Source: Phytoseiulus persimilis
Lineage: Eukaryota; Arthropoda; Arachnida; Mesostigmata; Phytoseiidae
Length of the DNA: 64,000 bases
Reading direction: 5' to 3'
Assembly (NCBI GenBank): GCA_037576195.1
Contig: CM075101.1
Span: forward strand, 1,178,001 to 1,242,000
Position 1 is the first letter of the stretch. The number at the start of each line of letters is the position of its first letter. Of this stretch, positions 23,901 to 33,025 are shown in pieces. The translations under genes were made by a program, and so were the position numbers. The notes under the pieces were generated by a model, which made no database searches, had not been told where the DNA came from, and was given only the letters and a program-made list of their open reading frames with translations.

Positions 23901-26900
23901 ATGATCGGATCTTACTCGATATCACCTCGATAGTTTTCCAGGGAGATGTTCAGATCGAAATCTATATCAACCCACCTCGAAAGTTTCCCAGGAATATGAT
24001 CGATCGAACTCGATATCACCTCAATAGTTTTCCAGGAATTGATCACATCGAACTCCATATCGCCTCAGTAGATTCCCAGAAATATGCTCAGAACCTCGGA
24101 ATCACTCCCATGGGCACCTAGGAATATGGTCAGACCGACCTCGGAATCACCTCAATGGATACCCGAGGTATGGTCAGCCTTCATGGAGCTCCATGATGGA
24201 TCACCTTCATGGAGCTCGAGAAGTAGAATGGAGCAGCCTCATCTATATATATAAAAATCCAGGGTCTGTTCGTTTGTTTTTTTTTTTTTTTGTCTGTTTG
24301 TCCTCAATTGGCTCCTCCGGTATTGATCGGACCGACTCGGAACAAACTGCATAATGTAGGGCAGCTCACCGGGAAGGACTTAGGCCACCCCCCTCCCCCT
24401 CCGTATGACTATACTCTTCCAAGTCTGGAGGGGTGATTCCAGGACCAGTCTGACCATACTTTTCAAAAGCTCGAGGGGAGATTGCGGGGTCAATCTGACC
24501 ATACTCTTCCAAGTCTGGAGCGGTGATTCCAGGACGAGGCCGACCATACTTTTCGAAAGCTGGAGGGGTATTCCCTGAACCAGTCTAACCATACTTTCCA
24601 AAAGCTTGAGGGGTGATTCCGGGACTAATCTGACCACACTCTTCCAAGGCTGGAGGGGTGATCCCAGAACCAGACTGACCATAGTTTTCAAAACCTGGAG
24701 GAGTGATTCCGAGACCAGTCTGACCATACTTTTCAAAAGCTGAAGGGGTGACGGAGTCTGACCATACTCTTTCAACTCTGGAGGGGTGATTCCGAGACCA
24801 ATCTGACCATACTTTTCGAAAGCTGGATGGGTGATTCCGGGACCAATCTGACCAACTTCTCTCAAAAAAATGACGGATCGTCATCTGTTCAGACTCTTTC
24901 GGGCACGCTGACCTCCCAAAGCTCGCCTGGATGGTTATTGAAGTCTGGAGAGGTGATTCCGGTACCAATCTGACCATCCTCTCCCAAAGCTGGAGGGGTG
25001 ATTCCGAGACCAATCTGACCATCCTCTCCCAAGGCTGGAGGGTAGATTCCGAGACCAATCTGACCACGGTTTTCCAAGTCTGGAGGCGTGATTCCGAGAC
25101 CAATCTGACCATTACTTTCCAGGTTTGGAGGGGTGATTTAGGGACCAATCTGGCCATACTTTTCCCAGTCTGGAGGGGTGGTTCCGAGACCAATCTGACC
25201 ATACTTTCCCAAGTCTCGAGGGGTGATTCCGAGGCTGATCTGACCATACTCCTCCAAGTCTGGAGGGGTGATTCCGAGAGCAACCTGACCATTGCTTTCC
25301 AAGTCTGGAGGGGTGATCCCGAGATCAATATGGCAGGAGTTTTCCGAGTCTAGAGGGGTGAATCCGAAACGAACCTAACCGTACTTTTCAAAACCTGGAG
25401 GGGTGATTCCGAGGCCAATCTGACCATACTCTTCGAAACCAGGAGAGGTTATTCCGAGACCAATTTGATCATACTTTTCGAAAGCTGAAGGGGTGATTCC
25501 GGGACCAATCTGACCATACTCTTCCAAGCCTGGAGGGGTGATCCCAGAACCAGACTGACCATACTTTAAAAACCTGGAGGAGTGATTCCGAGACCAATCT
25601 TAACATACTTTTCAAAACCTGGAGAGGTTATTCCGAGACCAGTCTGACCATACTTTTCAAAAGCTGAAGGGGCGATGAAGTCTGACCATACTCTTTCAAC
25701 TCTGCAGAGGTGATTCCGAGACCAATCTGACCATACTTTTCGAAAGCTGGATGGGTGATTCCGGGACCAATCTGACCATCCTCTCCAAAGTCTGTAGGGG
25801 TGATTCCGGTACCAATCTGACCATCCTCTCCCAAGGCTGGAGGGGTGATTCCGAGACCAATCTGACCATACTTTTCGAAAGCTGGATGGGTGATTCCGGG
25901 ACCAATCTGACCAACTTCTCTCAAAAAAATGACGGATCGTCATCTGTTCAGACTCTTTCGGGCACGCTGACCTCCCAAAGCTCGCCTGGATGGTTATTGA
26001 AGTCTGGAGAGGTGATTCCGGTACCAATCTGACCATCCTCTCCCAAAGCTGGAGGGGTGATTCCGAGACCAATCTGACCATCCTCTCCCAAGGCTGGAGG
26101 GTAGATTCCGAGACCAATCTGACCACGGTTTTCCAAGTCTGGAGGCGTGATTCCGAGACCAATCTGACCATTACTTTCCAGGTTTGGAGGGGTGATTTAG
26201 GGACCAATCTGGCCATACTTTTCCCAGTCTGGAGGGGTGGTTCCGAGACCAATCTGACCATACTTTCCCAAGTCTCGAGGGGTGATTCCGAGGCTGATCT
26301 GACCATACTCCTCCAAGTCTGGAGGGGTGATTCCGAGAGCAACCTGACCATTGCTTTCCAAGTCTGGAGGGGTGATCCCGAGATCAATATGGCAGGAGTT
26401 TTCCGAGTCTAGAGGGGTGAATCCGAAACGAACCTAACCGTACTTTTCAAAACCTGGAGGGGTGATTCCGAGGCCAATCTGACCATACTCTTCGAAACCA
26501 GGAGAGGTTATTCCGAGACCAATTTGATCATACTTTTCGAAAGCTGAAGGGGTGATTCCGGGACCAATCTGACCATACTCTTCCAAGCCTGGAGGGGTGA
26601 TCCCAGAACCAGACTGACCATACTTTAAAAACCTGGAGGAGTGATTCCGAGACCAATCTTAACATACTTTTCAAAACCTGGAGAGGTTATTCCGAGACCA
26701 GTCTGACCATACTTTTCAAAAGCTGAAGGGGCGACGAAGTCTGACCATACTCTTTCAACTCTGCAGAGGTGATTCCGAGACCAATCTGACCATACTTTTC
26801 GAAAGCTGGATGGGTGATTCCGGGACCAATCTGACCATCCTCTCCAAAGTCTGTAGGGGTGATTCCGGTACCAATCTGACCATCCTCTCCCAAGGCTGGA

Positions 26901-29900
26901 GGGGTGATTCCGAGACCAATCTGACCACACTTTTCCGAGTTTGGAGGCGTGATTCCGAGACCAATCTGACCATTACTTTCCAGGTTTTGAGGGGTGATTT
27001 AGGGACCAATCTGGCCATACTTTTCCCAGTCTGGAGGGGTGGTTCCGAGACCAATCTGACCATACTTTCCCAAGTCTCGAGGGGTGATTCCGAGGCCGAT
27101 CTGACCATACTCCTCCAAGTCTGGAGGGGTGATTCCGAGAGCAACCTGACCATTACTTTCCAAGTCTGGAGGGGTGATCCCGAGATCAATATTACAGGAC
27201 TTTTCCGAGTCTAGAGGGGTGAATCCGAGACCAATCTGACCATACTTTCCTAAGTCTCGAGGGGTGATTCCGAGGCCGATCTGACCATACTCCTCCAAGT
27301 CTGGAGGGGTGATTCCGAGAGCAACCTGACCATTACTTTCCAAGTCTGGAGGGGTGATCCCGAGATCAATATGACAGGACTTTTCCGAGTCTAGAGGGGT
27401 GAATCCGAAACGAATCTAACCGTATTTTTCAAAACCTGGAGGGGTGATTCTGAGACCAATCTGACCATACTCTTCGAAACCAGGAGAGGTTATTCCGAGA
27501 CCAATTTGATCATTCTTTCCAAAAGCTGGAGGGGTGATTCCGGTACCAATCTGACCATACTCTTCAAAGCCTGGAGGGGTGATCCCAGAACCAGACTGGC
27601 CATACTTTTCAAAACCTGGAGGAAAGATTCCGAGATCAATCTTAACATACTTTTCAAAACCTGGAGAGGTTATTCCGAGACCAGTCTGACCATACTTTTC
27701 AAAAGCTGAAGGGGCGATGAAGTCTGACCATACTCTTTCAACTCTGCAGAGGTGATTCCGAGACCAATCTGACCATACTTTTCGAAAGCTGGATGGGTGA
27801 TTCCGGGACCAATCTGACCATCCTCTCCAAAGTCTGTAGGGGTGATTCCGGTACCAATCTGACCATCCTCTCCCAAGGCTGGAGGGGTGATTCCGAGACC
27901 AATCTGACCATACTTTTCGAAAGCTGGATGGGTGATTCCGGGACCAATCTGACCAACTTCTCTCAAAAAAATGACGGATCGTCATCTGTTCAGACTCTTT
28001 CGGGCACGCTGACCTCCCAAAGCTCGCCTGGATGGTTATTGAAGTCTGGAGAGGTGATTCCGGTACCAATCTGACCATCCTCTCCCAAAGCTGGAGGGGT
28101 GATTCCGAGACCAATCTGACCATCCTCTCCCAAGGCTGGAGGGTAGATTCCGAGACCAATCTGACCACGGTTTTCCAAGTCTGGAGGCGTGATTCCGAGA
28201 CCAATCTGACCATTACTTTCCAGGTTTGGAGGGGTGATTTAGGGACCAATCTGGCCATACTTTTCCCAGTCTGGAGGGGTGGTTCCGAGACCAATCTGAC
28301 CATACTTTCCCAAGTCTCGAGGGGTGATTCCGAGGCTGATCTGACCATACTCCTCCAAGTCTGGAGGGGTGATTCCGAGAGCAACCTGACCATTGCTTTC
28401 CAAGTCTGGAGGGGTGATCCCGAGATCAATATGGCAGGAGTTTTCCGAGTCTAGAGGGGTGAATCCGAAACGAACCTAACCGTACTTTTCAAAACCTGGA
28501 GGGGTGATTCCGAGGCCAATCTGACCATACTCTTCGAAACCAGGAGAGGTTATTCCGAGACCAATTTGATCATACTTTTCGAAAGCTGAAGGGGTGATTC
28601 CGGGACCAATCTGACCATACTCTTCCAAGCCTGGAGGGGTGATCCCAGAACCAGACTGACCATACTTTAAAAACCTGGAGGAGTGATTCCGAGACCAATC
28701 TTAACATACTTTTCAAAACCTGGAGAGGTTATTCCGAGACCAGTCTGACCATACTTTTCAAAAGCTGAAGGGGCGACGAAGTCTGACCATACTCTTTCAA
28801 CTCTGCAGAGGTGATTCCGAGACCAATCTGACCATACTTTTCGAAAGCTGGATGGGTGATTCCGGGACCAATCTGACCATCCTCTCCAAAGTCTGTAGGG
28901 GTGATTCCGGTACCAATCTGACCATCCTCTCCCAAGGCTGGAGGGGTGATTCCGAGACCAATCTGACCACACTTTTCCGAGTTTGGAGGCGTGATTCCGA
29001 GACCAATCTGACCATTACTTTCCAGGTTTTGAGGGGTGATTTAGGGACCAATCTGGCCATACTTTTCCCAGTCTGGAGGGGTGGTTCCGAGACCAATCTG
29101 ACCATACTTTCCCAAGTCTCGAGGGGTGATTCCGAGGCCGATCTGACCATACTCCTCCAAGTCTGGAGGGGTGATTCCGAGAGCAACCTGACCATTACTT
29201 TCCAAGTCTGGAGGGGTGATCCCGAGATCAATATTACAGGACTTTTCCGAGTCTAGAGGGGTGAATCCGAGACCAATCTGACCATACTTTCCTAAGTCTC
29301 GAGGGGTGATTCCGAGGCCGATCTGACCATACTCCTCCAAGTCTGGAGGGGTGATTCCGAGAGCAACCTGACCATTACTTTCCAAGTCTGGAGGGGTGAT
29401 CCCGAGATCAATATGACAGGACTTTTCCGAGTCTAGAGGGGTGAATCCGAAACGAATCTAACCGTATTTTTCAAAACCTGGAGGGGTGATTCTGAGACCA
29501 ATCTGACCATACTCTTCGAAACCAGGAGAGGTTATTCCGAGACCAATTTGATCATTCTTTCCAAAAGCTGGAGGGGTGATTCCGGTACCAATCTGACCAT
29601 ACTCTTCAAAGCCTGGAGGGGTGATCCCAGAACCAGACTGGCCATACTTTTCAAAACCTGGAGGAAAGATTCCGAGATCAATCTTAACATACTTTCCAAA
29701 ACCTTTGTTTTCCGGCTGAACCTCTCAGCCAGCCCTCAGGAGTGTCCCGGAACCACCTTTCGGTATTGCTTCAGTAACACTCCCTATCGCCTCGCAAATC
29801 CCATAGCGGGCGTTGGGCTTGGGTCTTAAGATGGTTCAGATTCAATTCCTCATCTCCCAAGTCTGGAGGGGTGATTCCGAGACCAATCTGACCATAATTT

Positions 29901-32900
29901 TCCAAGTTTCGAGGGGTGGTTCCGAGGCCAATCTGACCATACTTTTCCAAGTCTGAAGGGGTGATTCCGAGACCAATCTGACCATTGCTTTCCAGGTCTG
30001 GAAGGGTGATTCCGGGACCAATCTGACAATACTTTGCCGAGTCTGGAGGGGTGCTTTCGAGACAAATCTAACCGTACTTTCCAAAACCTGGAGGGGTGAT
30101 TCCAGGACCAATCTGACCATGCTTCTCCGAATCTGGAGGGGTGATTACGACACCAATCTGACCATACTTCTCAAAACCATGATGCTGCCCAAGTGAAGAG
30201 AGAGAAAGCTGCCTCGATTCCAGGTCAGAATCCTATCGAGAATCGGTGGCCACTCCCGAAGGTCTCATGACACTACATGTAAAGCAATGTGTGTCTGTCA
30301 GCAGTAGACTCCCGAAGCAAGGGATGGGTCAGCCAGCGTAGTCGGCCGAAGGCCGGCTAGTTAAATATGAATCTCATGAGACCCCCGAGGTAAGAGAGAA
30401 CTGGAGACAGGGACGAGTACCACATCATGGATACAACAGATAGATAATCAAAGACACAACCCGGGACAAGTGTCCACCAGACGAGCCCCGAAGAAAACTT
30501 GGATACCAGTGCTCGAGCTGCGAAGATAAGGGAAGGGCTTTGTAACGCGAACAGATTTCGCTAAATCTCGCGAAAAACTCTCTTCATGTTTAGAAGAAGA
30601 AAAAAATACCCTCGATATATGGTCAACTCGACCTCCCAATTACCTTCATGTAACCCCAGAATTATGGTACGATCGCCCTCGGAATCACCTCAGTAGTCCC
30701 CTCGAAAAACGATCAGATAGACGGGAAGATGGGCCCCTGGCGTCCTACAGTAGCGAGGGAATATGTACATAGTGGGAATGCTAGGCTGGAGCCAGAGGAA
30801 CCATCAGCGAAATGATGTATCGTGAGCGGATTCGAAATTTCGACCCAAATTCATGGCCGAAACTGGTCATCACTGCAATCGAGCTCACCAACTGCGAGAC
30901 TGACGGTTTTACAGGCATGGTGACTCGTGAAAGGTGACGAGCTGACAAGAGATCCATTCGGCAGACTGAAATGCAGCGCGTTTCGCGAACAGCTCGAGGA
31001 GTCCGTCCAGAAGAGATTTATCTTAACTTGGACACAACAGGTGGAGTCCAAATCTACACAGTAACTCCACGTTAATCTACAGCCCGAGGCAGTGAGAACT
31101 CTCCTCTGAGCACACATATGGGATCATCCGCGTGACAGCCTTGATCTGGAGGTGATCAGAGCCGGCATTTTGAACACAAGGATCAGACTGCAGAAATACG
31201 ATCCCTCCCTTCACCCGTTATGCCCTAACTGTGGGCTTCCAAAAACGGCCGCACACGTTGTGGTATGCAAGGGGAAGGAAACACTGAATACAACCCATCC
31301 AGAACAAAAACTCATTTTCATGCCTCACACATTTTCGGGACGCCCTCAACAGCGGCGGGCGGGAATCCTCAGCGCTGCCGCGCTCTCCGGAGATCACGTT
31401 TGCAGACCATCGGAGAGCGTTTAAAAAAGCAAAACTCAAGTATCGGAGCCGTACGCTGGTCAGACCTGAATGAACAATCGCTTACCGGAAAGAATGCAGT
31501 TAACAGCTTGTTCTTGTGATCCCCGGAATGTTTGCATTTTGAAATTGTTCGTCAGAATTCGTCGAATATCTGCGGACCAGGGGAATTCCGCGCCTTTGAA
31601 CTGAGAGCCATCCTGTCGTACGGTCTGGAAGAGGAGCCAAAGCCGCTTTATTGGATGAAAGCACATTTACAAATCGGCTGCGGAATGAGCGGATAATGCG
31701 TGGGGGAAGTCTCCAAGGGAGTCGCTCTCCAGTACGATTTTGGAGACCGGAATGTCGTAGCGGGATCTCCCTTTGGAACTGACGGCTGCTCTGTGGCTGC
31801 ATCTGGAACTCACTCGGTGAAAACCTCAAGTTCTTTCTCTTGGCTGATTCATCGCTTTAGGCTCGAACCAAGGAGGAGAGTTAGACGATCAGCATTCGAA
31901 TCCATCTGTTTGTTCACCTCTCATCCAGATGGAAGGACATAAGATATCCCTCGAGACCAGGGGTCCCGACCACAAATACCAGCTTGGCATTTCTTATGAA
32001 TGGTCAACGATCGATAATTACCTCCTGTACTGCTAATTTGGATCTAGACCAGGGGCGTTTCCGAGATTTCTCTGAGGGGCAAACAACTTTTCCCCACCCG
32101 TCCAGAGGAGGGCAAACACTCAAACATCAAGATCAATGATATGCAGCCAATGGGCCACAATAATATACCTGGAAGGAAGCAGGGCGCTGATCCACCCTCC
32201 TGCCTACGTCTCAACGATCACCTCGACTTTGACTCATGGCTACCTCGAGTCTTTGTCAGTAGCGTTGAAGTCTGGTTGAATTCAAGGTCGGGAGTCAAAG
32301 CATGGAGTCATCGCATGTAACGTGATGAGTAGCCGTTGCCGCTGACTAAGTCACCTAACCACTGACGATTCGTAGACACCCCCATTCTTGGTTCAAGGTT
32401 TCAGCGGCAACCGGGAAGAACAGAACCACTTGTGGCTCTCGGTACACCTATTTCCTTATTCAAAGATGTACTGATATGAGGGAGTTATTCATCGTACGAA
32501 GTGAACCGCTCGAAAATCCTCTCACCTAGGGTTTGCAAAAGCCCGCATTTTCAGGAGCACAAGCCCGCGGGCGCCCGCAGATGCTGAGCCAGGAGCGCAG
32601 GCTGAAGCTCGCGTGTTAACTTTCATGGCTAACCATCATCGAACTCCACCAACTACGAGTGATACTCAAGATTCCGCGGGCCAGATACATCGAGCCCGCA
32701 CTGAAACCGGCATTCGGCCCGCGGTTCCAATTTGAGGGGTTTCTTTTGCGGTAAGCCCGCAAAAATTATGGACCACGAGCCTGCGGTCCTGGAAATGCAT
32801 TCAAATCCAACATAGGTGTGAGACCTTGTGTTTTCGGATCAGAATCTACAAGAGACCTGATTCCCTTACATTGAGTTTGATGATTTCCTGGAGGTCTTTT

Positions 32901-33025
32901 CGTTCATTTTCTAATGTTCGTTCTTCTGAGCGAAGAATGCGTATTCTCCTCCTGATATCCTCCAAAGAATTCTCTATTTCCAGGAGTCGCTTCTTCTCAG
33001 CGTTGAGATTCTCAGGTGAGCTCAT
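20931..33025 (-). CDS. RECQL: ATP-dependent DNA helicase Q1-like (RECQL/RECQ1)
   Basis: Five exons in transcript order, 33025-32870, 31624-31486, 22640-22516, 22420-22190 and 22103-20931, join in frame to 607 residues (human 649). Exon 1 starts [20 protein letters not shown] and encodes a Glu/Lys/Leu-rich coiled coil like the RECQL N-terminus. Exon 2 has [20 protein letters not shown] and [11 protein letters not shown]. Exon 3 has motif [14 protein letters not shown] and motif Ia [10 protein letters not shown]. The DEVH box splits at an intron ([21 protein letters not shown]). Exon 5 has [28 protein letters not shown] and [12 protein letters not shown], then the Zn-binding cysteines ([12 protein letters not shown]...CDNCSR) and a winged-helix region. 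It is a nuclear 3'-5' helicase in replication-fork restart and repair. Motif I has Ala-Ala where Gly-Gly is common. Intron 2 is 8845 bp and holds the Helitron and satellite. Confidence 0.94.
23565..24180 (+). repeat. Degenerate 45-bp tandem repeat, left flank
   Basis: About 12 diverged copies of a unit that reads roughly tatgatcagatcgaactcga followed by tatcacctcaatagttt plus spacer. Successive 'atatgatcagatc' words lie about 45 bases apart. The copy at about 24122-24150 (tatggtcagaccgacctcgg) matches the reverse complement of the core array unit inside the Helitron, so both arrays belong to one family in opposite orientation. Copies differ from each other much more than those of the core array, which suggests greater age. 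Confidence 0.75.
24242..30360 (+). mobile_element. Helitron-like element (non-autonomous), filled with a 45-bp minisatellite
   Basis: The 5' end is TCTATATATATAAAAATCC directly after a host A (24241). The 3' end is a hairpin, gtcggcc-gaa-ggccggc (30341-30357, one G-T pair), running into CTAG (30357-30360) before a host T (30361). TC...CTRR ends inserted between A and T with no target duplication are the hallmark of Helitrons, rolling-circle DNA transposons. The hairpin sits closer to CTAG than usual. A poly-T and TGTCTGTTTGTCC tract follows the 5' end. No Rep/helicase frame is present, so it would need an autonomous relative. Most of the interior is the 45-bp array. Alternative: chance end motifs around a simple satellite block. 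Confidence 0.62.
24395..30178 (-). repeat. 45-bp minisatellite array with higher-order structure
   Basis: The unit on the plus strand reads about ttccgagaccaatctgacca, tacttttccaagtctggagg, then ggtga (45 bases). There are roughly 120 units, broken by a non-repeat stretch at about 29701-29860. Higher-order duplications are near-exact: about 25.57-27.65 kb repeats at +2042 bp, and about 24.78-25.56 kb repeats at +1059 bp. An 84-base non-satellite spacer (starting ctcaaaaaaatgacggatcg) occurs at about 24858, 25917 and 27959, marking the duplications. Long open frames (up to 337 codons, reading like [15 protein letters not shown] or [13 protein letters not shown]) exist on both strands because the period is 15 codons. 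They lack starts, variety and conservation, so I do not call them genes. Confidence 0.92.
30625..30712 (+). repeat. Degenerate 45-bp repeat remnant, right flank
   Basis: Two weak copies (tatggtcaactcgacctccc and ttatggtacgatcgccctcg, each followed by a cacct/taccttc word) have the same orientation as the left-flank array. They lie outside the Helitron 3' end, supporting insertion of the element into an older satellite tract. Confidence 0.55.
31107..31424 (+). mobile_element. LINE ORF2 C-terminal fragment (non-LTR retrotransposon tail)
   Basis: The frame reads [20 protein letters not shown] then [20 protein letters not shown]. The arrangement R-x-G-(x)n-R-L-(x)n-CPNCG-x(5)-H-x(4)-C matches the zinc-knuckle tail that ends ORF2 of many arthropod LINEs after the reverse-transcriptase and RNase H regions. 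No RT motif is found nearby, so it is a truncated copy. It lies antisense in intron 2 of the helicase gene, just before exon 2. Confidence 0.45.
31625..32869 (-). other. First intron of the RecQ helicase gene
   Basis: This 1245-bp intron lies between the coiled-coil exon and the FPWS exon. It is GC-rich near 32550-32750 with recurring 'gcccgc' words. No coding or RNA feature is recognised. Confidence 0.5.

Larger units (their letters stand above)
22641..31485 (-). other. Giant intron 2 of the RecQ helicase gene
   Basis: This 8845-bp intron is bounded by a GTAAGC donor at 31485-31480 and a CAG acceptor at 22641-22643 (minus strand); both split the same Gly codon in phase. From right to left it holds a LINE fragment, a degenerate 45-bp satellite piece, a 6.1-kb Helitron-like element packed with the same satellite family, then a longer degenerate satellite. 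At 22700-23400 there is unrecognised sequence with short open frames. All other introns of this gene are under 1.3 kb. Confidence 0.85.

Noticed and set aside
24585-29385. Long open frames of 100-337 codons on both strands across the repeat array
   Set aside because: They are products of a 45-bp period; several overlapping frames are open at once and all are repeats of one 15-residue unit, so I treat them as satellite and not as genes.
24395-30178. Possible CRISPR array
   Set aside because: The repeats are head-to-tail with no unique spacers of constant length, and the context is an animal gene intron.
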